DNA from: Chamaelirium japonicum
Lineage: Eukaryota > Streptophyta > Magnoliopsida > Liliales > Melanthiaceae
Assembly (NCBI GenBank): GCA_947650365.1
Contig: OX393549.1
Coordinates: 28,859,209 to 28,923,208, forward strand
Length of the DNA: 64,000 nucleotides
Reading direction: 5' to 3'
In this document: piece after piece, positions 42,901 through 58,978 of the stretch
Layout: each line of letters opens with the position of its first letter
Numbering within the stretch: the first letter of the stretch is position 1
Program-made: the position numbers and the translations under genes
The notes under the pieces: generated by a model
Seen by the model: only the letters and a program-made list of their open reading frames with translations
Databases searched by the model: none
What the model was told of the DNA's origin: nothing

Positions 42901-45900
42901 TCTATTGTAATTCATTCGTACAATCCATTCTATTTCATTTGTACGATCCATTCTTACTCATTCGTATGATCCATTCTAATTCATTCGTACGATCCACTCT
43001 AATTCATTTGTACGATCCATTCTAATTCATTCGTACAATCTATTCTATTTCATTCGTACGATCCATTCTTACTCATTCGTATGATCCATTCTAATTCATT
43101 CGCACGAATGTATCCATTCTAATTCATTCATAAAATCCATTCTAATTCATTCCGTACGATCTATTCTAATTCATTCGTACGATCGTACGAATGAATTAGA
43201 ATGGATCGTACAAATGAATTAGAATAGATTGTGCGAATGAAATAGAATGGATCGTACGAATGAATTGGAATGGATCGTACGAATGAATTAGAATGGATCA
43301 TACGAATGAGTAAGAATGGATCATATGAATGAATTAGACTGGATCGTACGAATGAATTAGAATGGATCGTACGAATAAATTAGAATGGATACATTCGTCC
43401 GAATGAATTAGAATGGATCATACGAATGAGTAAGAATGGATCGTATGAATGAAATAGAATAGATTGTACGAATGAATTAGAATGGATCCTACGAATGAAT
43501 TAGAATGGATCGTGTGAAAGAATTAAAATGGATTGTATAAATGAATTAGACTGGATCGTATGAATAAATTAGAATGGATCGTGCGAATGAATTCGAATGG
43601 ATCGTATGAATGAGTAAGAATGGATCGTACGAATGAAATAGAATGGATCGTACAAATGAATTAGAATGGATCGTACGAATAAATTAGAATGGATACATTC
43701 GTCCGAATGAATTAGAATGGATCATACGAATGAGTAAGAATGGATCGTACGAATGAAATAGAATAGATTGTACGAATGAATTAGAATGGATCCTACGAAT
43801 GAATTAGAATGGATCGTGTGAAATAATTAGAATGGATTGTATGAATGAATTAGAATGGATTGTATGAATGAATTAGAATGGATCCTATGAATGAATTAGA
43901 ATGGATCGTGCGAATGAATTAGAATGGATCGTACGAATGAATTAGAATGGATCGTGCTAATGAATTAGAATTGATCGATCGAATGAATTAGCATGGATCC
44001 TGCTAATGAATTAGATTGGAACGTACGAATGAATTAGAATGGATCGTGTGAAAGAATTAGAATGGATTGTATGAATGAATTAGAATGAATTCGTACGATC
44101 CATTCGAATTCATTCGCACGATCCATTCTAATTCATTCATACGATCCATTCTAATTCATTCATACAATCCATTCTAATTCTTTCACACGATCCATTATAA
44201 TTCATTCGTAGGATCCATTCTAATTTATTCGTACAGTCTATTCTATTTCATTCGTACGATCCATTCTTACTCATTCGTATGATCCATTCTAATTCATTCG
44301 GACGAATGTATCCATTCTAATTTATTCGTACGATCCATTCTAATTCATTCGTACGATCCATTCTAATTCATTCGTCCGATCCATTCTAATTCATTCGCAC
44401 GAATGTATCCATTCTAATTTATTCGTACGATCCATTCTAATTCATTCGTACGATCCATTCTAATTCATTTGTAAGATCCATTCTAATTCATTCGTATGAT
44501 CCATTCTAATTCATTCGTACGATCCATTCTAATTCATTCGCATGAATGTATCCATTCTAGTTCATTCGTACGATCCATTCTAATTCATTCATACAATCCA
44601 TTCTAATTCATTCGCACGAATGTATCCATTCTAATTCATTCGTACGATCAGTTCTAATTCATTCACAAAATCAATTCTAATTCATTCATACGATCCATTC
44701 TAATTCATTCACACGAATGTATCCATTCTAATTCATTCATACGATCCATTCTAATTCGTTCGTACGATCTATTCTAATTCGTTCATATGATCCATTCTAA
44801 TTCATTCGTATGATCCATTCTAATTCATTCCTACGATCTATTCTAATTCATTCGCTCGAATATATCCATTCTAATTCATTCGTTCGATCCATTCTAATTC
44901 ATTCGCACGATCCATTCTAATTCATTCGTATGATCCATTCTAATCCATTCGTACGATCCATTCTAATTCATTCGTACGATCCATTCTAATTCATTCGTAC
45001 GATCCATTCTAATTCATTCGCACGAATGTATCCATTTTAGTTCATTCGTACGATCCATTCTAATTCATTCGCACGATCCATTCTAATTCATTCGTACGAT
45101 CAATTCTAATTCATTCATACGATCCATTCTAATTCATTCGTACGATCCATTCTAATTCATTCATACAATCCATTCTAATTCATTCGTACGATCCATTCTA
45201 ATTCACTCATACGATCCATTCTAATACATTCATACGATCCATTCTAATTCATTTGCACGAATATATCCATTCTAATTCATTCGTACGATCCATTCTAATT
45301 CCTTCGTACGATCCATTCTAATTCATTCGTACGATCTATTCTAATTCATTCATACGATCCATTCTAATTCCTTCGTACGATCCATTCTAATTCATTCGTA
45401 CGATCCATTCTAATTCATTCGTACAATCTATTCTAATTCATTCGTACGAATGGATACATTCGTGTGAATGAATTAGAATGGATCGTACGAATGAGTAAGA
45501 ATGGATCGTACGAATGAAATAGAATGGATTGCACGAATGAATTAGAATGGATCGTACGAATGAATTAGAATGGATCGTGTGAAAGAATTAGAATGGATTG
45601 TATGAATGAATTAGAATGGATCGTACGAAGGAATTAGAATGGATACATTTGTGCGAATGAATTAGAATGGATCGTACGAATGAATTAGAATGGATCGTAT
45701 GAATGAATTAGAATGGATCGTACGAATGAACTAGAATGGATACATTCGTGCGAATGAATTAGAATGGATTGTATGAATGAATTAGAATGGATCGTACGAA
45801 TGAATTAGAATGGATCGTATGAGTGAATTAGAATGGATACGAAGGAATTAGAATGGATCGTACGAAGGAATTAGAATGGATCATACGAATGAAATAGAAT

Positions 45901-48900
45901 GGATCGTACGAAGGAATTAGAATGGATCGTACGAAGGAATTAGAATGGATTGTACGAAGGAATTAGAATGGATCGTACGAATGAATTAGAATGGATATAT
46001 TCGTGCAAATAAATTAGAATGGATCGTATGAATGAATTAGAATGGATCGTATGAGTGAATTAGAACGGATAGTACGAATGAAGTAGAATGGATCGTATGA
46101 ATGAATTAGAATGGATACATTCGTGCGAATGAATTAGAATGGATCGTATGAATGAATTAGAATAGATTGTGCGAATGAATTAGAATGGATCGTACGAATG
46201 AATTAGAATGGATACATTCGTGCGAATAAATTAGAATGGATCGGACGAATGAATTAGAATGGATCGTACGAATGAATTAGAATGGATCGTACGAATGAAT
46301 TAGAATGGATCGTACGAATAAATTAGAATGGATACATTCGTCCGAATGAATTAGAATGGATTATACGAATGAGTAAGAATGGATCGTACGAATGAAATAG
46401 AATAGATTGTACGAATGAATTAGAATGGATCCTACGAATGAATTAGAATGGATCGTGTGAATGAATTAGAATGGATCGTATGAATGAATTAGAATGGATC
46501 GTGCGAATGAATTCGAATGGATCGTACGAATTCATTCTAATTCATTCATACAATCCATTCTAATTCTTTCACACAATCTATTCTAATTCATTTATAGGAT
46601 CCATTCTAATTCATTCGTACAATCTATTCTATTTCATTCGTACGATCCATTCTTACTCATTCGTATGATCCATTCTAATTCATTCGCACGAATGTATCCA
46701 TTCTAAATTATTCGTACGATCCATTCTAATTCATTCGTACGATCCATTATAATTCATTCGTCCGATCCATTCCAATTAATTCGTCCGATCCATTCAAATT
46801 CATTCGCACGAATGTATCCATTCTAATTCATTCATACGGTCCATTCTAATTCATTCGCAAAATCTATTCTAATTCTTTCACACGATCCATTCTAATTCAT
46901 TCGCACGAATGTATCCATTCTAGTTCATTCATACGATCCATTCTAATTCATTCGTACGATCGATTCTAATTCATTCGCACTATCCATTCTAATTCATTCG
47001 TACGATCCATTCTATTTCATTCGTATGATCCATTCAAATTTATTCGTTCAAATATATCCATTCTAATTCATTCCGTACGATCCATTCTAATTCATTCGTA
47101 CAATCAATTCTAATTCATTCGTACGAATGTATCCATTCTAATTCATTCGTACGATCCATTCTAATTCATTCGTACGATACATTCTAATTCATTCGTAAGA
47201 TCCATTCTAATTCATTCGTACGATCCATTCTAATTCATTCGTACGATCCATTCTAATTCATTCGCACGAATGTATCCATTCTAGTTCATTCGTACGATCC
47301 ATTCTAATTCATTCGTACGATCTATTCTAATTCATTCGCACGATCCATTCTAATTCATTCGTACGATCAATTCTAATTCATTCGCACGAATGTATCCATT
47401 CTAATTCATTCGTACGATCCATTCTAATTCATTCATACGATCCATTCTAATTCATTCATACAATCCATTCTAATTCTTTCACACGATCCATTCTAATTCA
47501 TTCGTAGGATCCATTCTAATTCATTCGTACAATCTATTCTATTTCATTCGTACGATCCATTCTTACTCATTCGTATGATCCATTCTAATTCATTTGGACG
47601 AATGTATCCATTCTAATTTATTCGTACGATCCATTCTAATTCATTCGTACGATCCGTTCTAATTCATTCGTACGATCCATTCTAATTCATTCGTACGATC
47701 CATTCTAATTCATTCGTACGATCCATTCTAATTCATTCGTAAGATCCATTCTAATTCATTCGTACGATCCATTCTAATTCATTCGTACGATCCATTCGTT
47801 CGATCCATTCTAATTCATTCGCACGATCTATTCTAATTCATTCACTCATTTGATCCATTCTAATTCATTCGTACGATCCATTCTAATTCATTCGTCCGAT
47901 CCATTCTTACTCATTCGTATGATCAATTCTAATTCATTCGCACGAATGTATCCATTCTAATTCATTCGTACGATCCTGAATTAGATTGGATCGTACGAAT
48001 GAATTAGAATGGATACCTTTGTGCATATGAATTAGAATGGATCGTACGAATGAATTAGAATGGATACATTCGTGCGAATGAATTGGAATGGATTGTGCAA
48101 ATGAATAAGAACAGATCGTGCGAATGAATTAGAATGGATCGTACGAATGAATTAGAATGGATCGTATGTACGAATGAATTAGAATGGATACATTCGTGCG
48201 AATGAATTAGAATGGATCGTACGAATGAATTAGAATGGATCGTGCGAATGAATTAAAATGGATCGTACGAATGAATTAGAATGGATCGTACGAATGAACT
48301 AGAATAGATACATTCGTGCGAATGAATTAGAATGGATCGTACGAATGAATTAGAATGGATCTTACGAATGAATTAGAATTGATCGTACGAATAAATTAGA
48401 ATGGATCATATGAATGGTTTAGAATGGATACATTCGTGCGAATGAATTAGAATGGATCGGACGAATGAATTAGAATGGATCGTACGAATGAATTAGAATG
48501 GATCAAATGAATGAATTAGAATGGTTACATTCATGCGAATGAATTAGAATGGATCGTACGAATGGATTAGAATGGATCGTACGAATGGATTAGAATGGAT
48601 ACATTCGTGCGAATGAATTAGAATGGATCGTACCAATGAGTAAGAATGGATCGTACAAATGAAATAGAATGGTTTGTGCGAATGAATTAGAATGGATCGT
48701 ACGAATGAATTAGAATGGATCGTGTGAAAGAATTAGAATGGATTGTATGAATGAATTAGAATAGATCGTATGAATGAATTAGAATGGATCGTATGAATGA
48801 ATTAGAATGGATCGTACGAATGAATTTGAGTGGATCGTACGAATGAATTAGAATGGATACATTCGTGCGAATGAATTAGAATTGATACATTCGTGCGAAA

Positions 48901-51900
48901 GAATTAGAATAGATCGTATGAATGAATTAGAATGGATCCTATGAATGAATTAGAATGGATCATGCGAATGAATTAGAATGGATCGTACGAATGAATTAGA
49001 ATTGATCGTGCTAATGAATTAGAATTGATCGAACGAATGAATTAGCATGGATCGTGCTAATGAATTAGAATGGAATGTACGAATGAATTAGAATGGATCG
49101 TGTGAAAGAATTAGAATGGATTGTATGAATGAATTAGAATGGATCGTACGAATGAATTAGAATGGATCGTGTGAAAGAATTAGAATGGATTGTATGAATG
49201 AATTAGAATAGATTGTATGAATGAATTAGAATGGATCGTACGAAGGAATTAGAAGGATCGTACGAATGAATTAGAATAGATCGTACGAATGAATTAGAAT
49301 GGATCGTACGAATGAATTAGAATGGATAGTGTGAAAGAATTAGAATTGATCGTACGAATGAATTAGAATGGATCATGCGAATGAATTAGAATGGATCGTA
49401 CGAATGAATTAGAATGGATCGTGCTAATGAATTAGAATTGATCGAACGAATGAATTAGCATGGATCGTGCATTCGTATGATCCATTCTAATTCATTTGTA
49501 AGATCCATTCTAATTCATTCGTACGATCCATTCTAATTCATTCGTACGATCCATTCTAATTCATTCACACGAATGTATCCATTCTAGTTCATTCGTACGA
49601 TCCATTCTAATTCATTCGTACGATCCATTCTAATTCATTTATACGATCTATTCTAATTCATTCATACAATCCATTCTAATTCTTTCACACGATCAATTCT
49701 AATTCATTCGTATGATCCATTCTAATTGATTTGTACGATCCATTCTAATTCATTTGTACGATCCACTCTAATTCATTCGTACAATCCATTCTATTTCATT
49801 CGTACGATCCATTCATTCGTACGATCCATTCTTACTCATTCGTATGATCCATTCTAATTCATTCGTCCGATCCATTCTAATTCATTCGCACGAATATATC
49901 CATTCTAATTCATTTGCACGATCCATTCTAATTCATTCCTATGATCTATTCTAATTCATTCGTACGATCCATTCTAATTCATTCTAATTCATTCGTACGA
50001 TCCATTCTACGATCCATTCTAATTCATTCATACGATCCATTCTAATTCATATGCACAAAGGTATCCATTCTAATCCATTCGTAGGATCCATTCTAATCCA
50101 TTCGTACCATCCATTCTAATTCATTCGTACGATCCATTCTAATTCATTCGTACGATCCATTCTAATTCCTTCGTACGATCCATTCTAATTTATTCGTACA
50201 ATCTATTCTATTTCATTCGTACGATCCATTCTTACTCATTCGTACGATCCATTCTACTTCATTCGTCCGATCCATTCTACTTCATTCGCACGAATGTATC
50301 CATTCTAATTCATTCGTTCGATTAATTCTAATTCATTAGCACGATCCATTCTAATTCATTCGTACGATCCATTCTAATTCATTCGCACGATCCATTCTAA
50401 TTCATTCATAGGATCCATTTTAATTCATTCGTACGATCCATTCTAATTCATTCGCACGATCCATTCTAATTCATTCATACAATCCATTCTAATTTATTCG
50501 CACGATCCATTCTAATTCACTCATACGATCCATTCTAATACATTCATACGATCCATTCTAATTCATTTGCACGAATATATCCATTCTAATTCATTCGTAC
50601 GATCCATTCTAATTCATTCGCAAGAATGTATCCATTCTAATTCATTCATACGATTCATTCTAATTCATTCGTATGAGCTATTCTAATTCATTCGTACGAT
50701 CCATTCTAATTCATTCGTATGAACCATTGTAATTCATTCATACAATCCATTTAGATTCATTCGCACAAATGTATCCATTCAAATTCATTCGTACGATCCA
50801 TTCTAATTCCTTCGTACGATCCATTCTAATTCATTCGTACGAATGTATCCATTCTAATTCATTCATACGATCCATTCTAATTCATTCGTACGATCGATTC
50901 TAATTCATTCGTACGATCGATTCTAATTCATTCGTACGATCCATTCTAATTCATTCGCACGAATGTATCCATTCTAGTTCATTCGTACGATCCATTCTAA
51001 TTCATTCGTACGATCCATTCTAATTCATTCGTACGATCCATTCTAATTCATTCATACGATCCATTCTAATTCATTCATACAATCCATTCTAATTCTTTCA
51101 CACGATCCATTCTAATTCATTCGTAGGATCCATTCTAATTCATTCGTACAATGAGTAAGAATGGATCGTACGAATGAAATAGAATGGATTGTACGAATGA
51201 TTTAGAATGGATACATTCGTGCGAATGAATTAGAATGGATTGTGCGAATGAATTAGAATGGATCGTACGAATGAATTAGAATGGATCGTGTGAAAGAATT
51301 AGAATGGATTGTATGAATGAATTAGAATAGATGGTATGAATAAATTAGAATGGATCGTACGAAGGAATTAGAATGGATCGTACGAATGAATTAGAATGGA
51401 TCATACGAATGAATTAGAATAGATCGTACGAATGAATTAGAATGGATCGTGTGAAAGAATTAAAATGTATCGTACGAATGAATTAGAATGGATCATGCGA
51501 ATGAATTAGAATGGATCGTATGAATGAATTAGAATGGATCGTGCTAATGAATTAGAATAGATCGAACGAATGAATTAGCATGGATCGTGCATTCGTATGA
51601 TCCATTCTAATTCATTCGTAAGATCCATTCTAATTCATTCGTATGATCCATTCTAATTCATTCGTACGATCCATTCTAATTCATTCGCACAAATATATCC
51701 ATTCTAGTTCATTCGTACAATCCATTCTAATTCATTCGTACGATCCATTCTAATTGATTCGTACGATCCATTCTAATTCATTCGCACAATCTATTCTAAT
51801 TCATTCGTACGATCCATTCTAATTCCTTCGTACGATCCATTCTAATTCATTCGTACGATCTATTCTAATTCATACATACGAATCAATTAGACTGGATCGT

Positions 51901-53652
51901 GCGAATCAATTAGAATGGATCGTGCGAATCAATTAGACTGGATCGTGCGAATGAATAAGAATAGATCATACGAATGAATTAGAATGGATCGTACGAATTA
52001 ATTAGAATGGATACATTCGTGCGAATGAATTAGAATGGATCGTACGAATGAATTAGAATGGATCATACGAATGAATTATAATGGATCATACGAATTAATT
52101 TGAATGGATCATACGAATGAATTAGAATGGATCGTACGAATGAATTAGAATGGATCATACGAATGAATTAGAATGGATCGTGCGAATGAATTAGAATGGA
52201 TCGTACGAATGAATTAGAATGGATACATTTGTGCGAATGAATTAGAATAGATCGTACGAATGAATTAGAATGGATCGTATGAATGAATTAGAATGGATCG
52301 TACGAATGAATTAGAATGGATCGTGCGAATGAATTAGAATGGATCGTAGGAATGAATTAGAATGGATCGTGTGAAAGAATTAGAATGGATCGTACGAATG
52401 AATTAGAATGGATCATGCGAATGAATTAGAATGGATCATACGAATGAATTAGAATGGATACATTTGTGCGAATGAATTAGAATGGATCGTACGAATGAAT
52501 TAGAATGGATCGTATGAATGAATTAGAATGGATCGTACGAATGAATTAGAATGGATCGTGCGAATGAATTAGAATGGATCGTACGAATGAATTAGAATGG
52601 ATCGTACGAATGAACTAGAATGGATACATTCGTGCGAATGAATTAGAATGGATCGTACGAATGAATTAGAATGGATCGTACGAATGAATTAGAATGGATA
52701 CATTCGTGCGAATGAATTAGAATGGATCGGACAAATGAATTAGAATGGATCGTACGAATGAATTAGAATGGATCATACGAATGAATTAGAATGGATCGTA
52801 CGAATAAATTAGAATGGATACATTCGTCCGAATGAATTAGAATGGATCATACGAATGAGTAAGAATGGATCGTACGAATGAAATAGAATAGATTGTACGA
52901 ATGAATTAGAATGGATTCGTACGAATGAATTAGAATGGATACATTCGTGCAAATGAATTAGAATGGATCGTACCAATGAGTAAGAATGGATCGTACGAAT
53001 GAAATAGAATGGATTGTCTGAATGAATTAGAATGGATCGTACGAATGAATTAGAATGGATCGTGTGAAAGAATTAGAATGGATTGTATGAATGAATTAGA
53101 ATAGATCGTATGAATGAATTAGAATGGATCGTACGAATGAATTAGAATGGATCGAACGAATGAGTAAGAATGGATCGTACGAATGAAATAAAATGGATTG
53201 CACGAATGAATTAGAATGGATCATACGAATGAATTAGAATGGATCGTGTAAAAGAATTAGAATGGATTGTATGAATGAATTAGAATGGATCGTACGAATG
53301 AATTAGAATGGATCGTACAAAGGAATTAGAATGGATCATACGAATGAATTAGAATGGATCGTACGAATGAATTAGAATAGATCGTACAAATGAATTAGAA
53401 TGGATCGTACGAAGGAATTAGAATGGATCGTACGAATGAATTAGAATGGATATATTCGTGCAAATGAATTAGAATGGATCGTATGAATGTATTAGAATGG
53501 ATCGTATGAGTGAATTAGAATGGATCATACAAATGAATTAGAATGGATCGTATGAATGAATTAGAATGGATCGTGCGAAAGAATTAGAATGCATTATATG
53601 AATGAATTAGAATAGATCGTAAGAATGAATTAGAATGTATCGTGCGAATGAA

Positions 53653-53680
53653 TTCGAATGGATCGCATGATCCATTCGAA
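53653..53680. repeat. Short inverted repeat, GCAT loop
   Basis: Perfect 12-bp arms TTCGAATGGATC and GATCCATTCGAA around GCAT, in the same satellite context as 19485-19512 and 59554-59581. Confidence 0.88.
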
Positions 53681-53976
53681 TAGAATGGATCGTATGAATG
53701 AATTAGAATGGATCGGGCGGATGAATTAGAATGGATTGTAGGAATGAATTAGAATGGATCGTATGAATGAATTAGAATGAATTGTATGAATGAATTAGAA
53801 TGGATCGTGCGAATGAATTAGAATGGATCGTACGAATGAATTAGAATGGATCGTACGAATGAATAAGAATGGATCATACGAATGAGTTAGAATGGATCAT
53901 ACGAATGAGTAAGAATGGATACATTCATGCGAATGAATTAGAATGGATCGGACGATTGAATTAGAATAGATCGTAC

Positions 53977-54401
53977 GATTCATTCTAATTCATTCGTATG
54001 ATCCATTCTAATACATTCGTACGATTCATGCTAATTCATTCGCACGATCCATTCTAATTCATTTGTACGATCTATTCTTATTCATTCATACGATCCATTC
54101 TAATTCATTCGCACAATCCATTCTAATTCATTCGTACAATCCATTCTAATTCATTCGTATGATCCATTCTAACTCATTCGGTGGATCCATTCTAATTCAT
54201 TCGTGCGATCCATTCTAATTCATTCCCACGATCCATTCTAATTTATTCGTACGATCCATTATAATTCATTCGTACGATCTATTCTAATTCATTCGCACGA
54301 ATGTAACCATTCTAATTCATTCATACGATTCATTCTAATTCATTCGTATGAGCTATTCTAATTCATTCGTACGATCCATTCTAATTCATTCGTACGATCC
54401 A
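53977..54401 (+). repeat. Family B segment (424 bp)
   Basis: Same ordered markers and same length as 41817-42241 and 19832-20256. Like the 19832 copy, it has the CGCATG inverted repeat upstream, at 53653. Confidence 0.88.
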
Positions 54402-54917
54402 TTGTAATTCATTCATACAATCCATTTAGATTCATTCGCACAAATGTATCCATTCAAATTCATTCGTACGATCCAGTCTAATTCATTCGTACGATCCATT
54501 CTAATTCCTTCATACGATCCATTCTAATTCATTCGTACGATCTATTCTAATTCATTCGTACGATCCATTCTAATTCATTCGTACGATCCATTCTAATTCC
54601 GTCGTACGATCCATTCTAATTCATTCGTACGATCCATTCTAATTCATTCGTACAATCTATTCTAATTCGTTCGTACGAATGGATACATTCGTGTGAATGA
54701 ATTAGAATGGATCGTACGAATGAGTAAGAATGGATCGTACGAATGAAATAGAATGGATTGCACGAATGAATTAGAATGGATCGTACGAATGAATTAGAAT
54801 GGATCGTGTGAAAGAATTAGAATGGATTGTATGAATGAATTAGAATGGATCGTACGAATGAATTAGAATGGATCGTACGAAGGAATTAGAATGGATCGTA
54901 CGAATGAATTAGAATGG

Positions 54918-55775
54918 ATCGTACGAATGAATTAGAATAGATCGTACTAATGAATTAGAATGGATCGTACGAAGGAATTAGAATGGATCGTACGAATGAA
55001 ATAGAATGGATATATTCGTGCAAATGAATTAGAATGGATCGTATGAATGTATTAGAAAGGATCGTATGAGTGAATTAGAATGGATCGTACGAATGAATTA
55101 GAATGGATCGTATGAATGAATTAGAATGGATACATTCGTGTGAATGAATTAGAATGGATCGTATGAATGAATTAAAATAGATTTTGTGAATGAATTAGAA
55201 CTGATCGTACGAATGAATTAGAATGGATACATTCGTGCGAATGAATTAGAATGGATTGTATGAATGAATTAGAATGGATCGTACGAATGAACTAGAATGG
55301 ATACATTCGTGCGAATGAATTAGAATGGATCGTACGAATGAATTAGATTGGATCGTATGAATGAATTAGAATGGATCTTACGAATGAATTAGAATGGATC
55401 GTACGAATGAATTAGAATGGATACATTCGTGCGAATGAATTCGAATGGATCGGACGAATGAATTAGAATGGATCATACGAATGAATTAGAATGGATCATA
55501 CGAATGAATTAGAATGGATCGTACGAATGAATTAGAATGGATCGTACGAATAAATTAGAATGGATACATTCGTCCGAATGAATTAGAATGGATTATACGA
55601 ATGAGTAAGAATGGATCGTACGAATGAAATATAATAGATTGTACGAATGAATTAGAATGGATCCTACGAATGAATTAGAATGGATCGTGTGAAAGAATTA
55701 GAATGGATTGTATGAATGAATTAGAATGTATCATATGAATGAATTAGAATGGATCGTGCGAATGAATTCGAATGG
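54918..55775 (-). repeat. 858-bp tandem duplication, copy 1
   Basis: Directly followed by a second copy at 55776-56633. Shared rare units are ATCGTACTAATG (54941 and 55799) and GAATGTATC (55724 and 56582), both at an offset of exactly 858. I count six 28-bp units in it; the remaining 690 bp equals thirty 23-bp units. Confidence 0.9.
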
Positions 55776-56633
55776 ATCGTACGAATGAATTAGAATAGAT
55801 CGTACTAATGAATTAGAATGGATCGTACGAAGGAATTAGAATGGATCGTACGAATGAAATAGAATGGATATATTCGTGCAAATGAATTAGAATGGATCGT
55901 ATGAATGTATTAGAAAGGATCGTATGAGTGAATTAGAATGGATCGTACGAATGAATTAGAATGGATCGTATGAATGAATTAGAATGGATACATTCGTGTC
56001 AATGAATTAGAATGGATCGTATGAATGAATTAGAATAGATTTTGTGAATGAATTAGAACTGATCGTACGAATGAATTAGAATAGATACATTCGTGCGAAT
56101 GAATTAGAATGGATTGTATGAATGAATTAGAATGGATCGTACGAATGAACTAGAATGGATACATTCGTGCGAATGAATTAGAATGGATCGTACGAATGAA
56201 TTAGATTGGATCGTATGAATGAATTAGAATGGATCTTACGAATGAATTAGAATGGATCGTACGAATGAATTAGAATGGATACATTCGTGCGAATGAATTC
56301 GAATGGATCGGACGAATGAATTAGAATGGATCATACGAATGAATTAGAATGGATCGTACGAATGAATTAGAATGGATCGTACGAATGAATTAGAATAGAT
56401 CGTACGAATAAATTAGAATGGATACATTCGTCCGAATGAATTAGAATGGATTATACGAATGAGTAAGAATGGATCGTACGAATGAAATATAATAGATTGT
56501 ACGAATGAATTAGAATGGATCCTACGAATGAATTAGAATGGATCGTGTGAAAGAATTAGAATGGATTGTATGAATGAATTAGAATGTATCGTATGAATGA
56601 ATTAGAATGGATCGTGCGAATGAATTCGAATGG
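55776..56633 (-). repeat. 858-bp tandem duplication, copy 2
   Basis: Adjacent head-to-tail copy of 54918-55775, with only scattered single-base differences (for example GTCAATG for GTGAATG near 56008). No length change is visible, so this is among the youngest events in the window. Confidence 0.9.
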
Positions 56634-56640
56634 ATCATAC

Positions 56641-58978
56641 GAATTTATTCTAATTCATTCATATAATCCATTCTAATTCTTTCACACGATCCATTCTAAT
56701 TCATTTGTACGTTCCATTCTAATTCATTAGCACGATCCATGCTAATTCATTCGTTCGATCAATTCTAATTCATTAGCACGATCCATTCTAATTCATTCGT
56801 ACGATCCATTCTAATTCATTCGCACGATCCATTCTAATTCATTCATAGGATCCATTCTAATTCATTCATACGATCTATTCTAATTCTTTCGCACGAATGT
56901 ATCAATTCTAATTCATTCGCACGAATGTATCCATTCTAATTCATTCGTACGATCTATTCTAATTCATTCGTACGATCCATTCTAATTCATTCGTATGATC
57001 CATTCTAATTCATTCATACGATCTAATTCTAATTCATTCATACAATCCATTCTAATTCTTTCACACGATCCATTCTAATTCATTCGTACGATCGATTCTA
57101 ATTCATTCGCACAATCCATTCTATTTCATTCGTACGATCCATTCTTACTCATTGGTACGTTCCATTCTAATTCATTCGCACGAATGTATCCATTCTAATT
57201 CATTCGTACGAATCCATTCTAATTCATTCGTACAATCCATTCTATTTCATTCGTATGATCCATTCTTACTCATTCGTTTGATCCATTCTAATTCATTTGC
57301 ACGAATGTATCCATTCTAAATCATTCGTACGATCCATTCTAATTCATTCGTACGATCCATTCTAAATCATTCGTACAATCCATTCTATTTCATTCGTACG
57401 ATCAACTCTAATTCATTAGCACGATCCATTCTAATTCATTCGTACGATCCATTCAAATTCATTCGCACGATCCATTTTAATTCATTCGTACAATCCATTC
57501 TATTTCATTCGTACGATCCATTCTTACTCATTCGTATGATCCATTCTAATTCATTCGCACGAATGTATCCATTCTAATCCATTCGTACGATCCATTCTAA
57601 TCCATTCGTACGATCCACTCTAATTCATTCGTATGAATGTAACCATTCTAATTCATTCATTTGATCCATTCTAATTCATTCGTACGATCCATTCTAATTC
57701 ATTCGTCCGATCCATTCTAATTCATTCGCACGAATGTATCCATTCTAAACCATTCATACGATCCATTCTAATTTATTCGTACAATCCATTCTAATTCATT
57801 CGTAAGATCCATTCTAATTCATTCGTACGATCCATTCTAACTCATTCGTACGATCCATTCTAATTCATTCGCTCGAATGTATCCATTCTAGTTCATTCGT
57901 ATGATCCATTCTAATTCATTCGTACGATCCATTCTAATTCATTCGCATGATCCATTCTAATTCATTCGTACGATCCATTCTAATTCATTCGCACGAATGT
58001 ATCCATTCTAATTCATTCGCACGAATGTATCCATTCTAATTCATTTGTATAATCTATTCTATTTCATTCGTACGATCCATTCATACTCATTCGTATGATC
58101 CATTCTAATTCATTCGCACGAATGTATCCATTCTAATTCATTCGTACGATCCATTCTAATTCATTCGCACTATCCATTCTAATTCATTCATACGATCCAT
58201 TCTAATTCATTCATATGATCCATTCTAATTTATTCGCTCAAATATATCCATTCTAATTCATTCGTACGATCCATTCTAATTCATTCGCACGATCCATTCT
58301 AATTCATTCGCACGATTGTATCCATTCTAATTCATTTGCACGATGCATTCTAATTCATTCCTATGATCTATTCTAATTCATTCGTACGATCCATTCTAAT
58401 TCATTCGCTCGAATGTATCCATTCTAATTCATTCGTATGATCCATTCTAATTCGTTCATATGATCCATTCTAATTCATTCGTACGATCCATTCTAATTTG
58501 TTCGTACGATCCATTCTAATTCATTCGTATGATCCATTCTAATTCATTCCTACGATCTACTCTAATTCATTCGCTCGAATATGTCCATTCTAATTCATTC
58601 GTTTGATCCATTCTAATTCATTCGCACGATCCATTCTAATTCATTCGTATGATCCATTCTAATCCATTCGTACGATCCATTCTAATTCATTCGTACGATC
58701 CATTCTAATTCATTCGCACGAATGTATCCATTCTAGTTCATTCGTACGATCCATTCTAATTCATTCGTACGATCCATTCTAATTCATTCGCACGATCCAT
58801 TCTAATTCCTTCGTACGATCCATTCTAATTTATTCGTACGATCTATTCTAATTCATTCGTACGATCCATTCTAATTCATTCGTACGATCCATTCTAATTT
58901 CTTTGTACGATCCATTCTAATTCATTCGTACGATCTATTCTAATTCATTCGTACAATCCATTCTAATTCATTCGTACG
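56641..58978 (+). repeat. Plus-oriented satellite block
   Basis: A continuous plus run between a GTACGAATT-type switch and a CGTACGAATGGATAC-type switch. It includes AATGTAACC and CATTTGATCC markers near 57645-57665 and a set of CTCGAATG 28-bp variants near 57870, 58410 and 58575. No other sequence is seen. Confidence 0.9.

Larger units (their letters stand above)
41817..47975. repeat. Satellite with alternating blocks of about 1 kb
   Basis: Plus 41817-43182, minus 43183-44089, plus 44090-45445, minus 45446-46529, plus 46530-47975. The first plus block begins with the 424-bp family-B segment. The switches all belong to types seen elsewhere: GATTCATTC, GAATTCGTACG, CGTACGAATGGATAC and GTACGAATTCATTC. 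Confidence 0.88.
47976..56640. repeat. Mostly minus satellite domain
   Basis: Minus 47976-49469, plus 49470-51150, minus 51151-51594, plus 51595-51879, minus 51880-53976, plus 53977-54674, minus 54675-56640. The opening switch (CGATCCTGAATTAG, then GGATACCTTTGTG) is the same as at position 374. It contains the 858-bp tandem duplication at 54918-56633. Confidence 0.88.
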
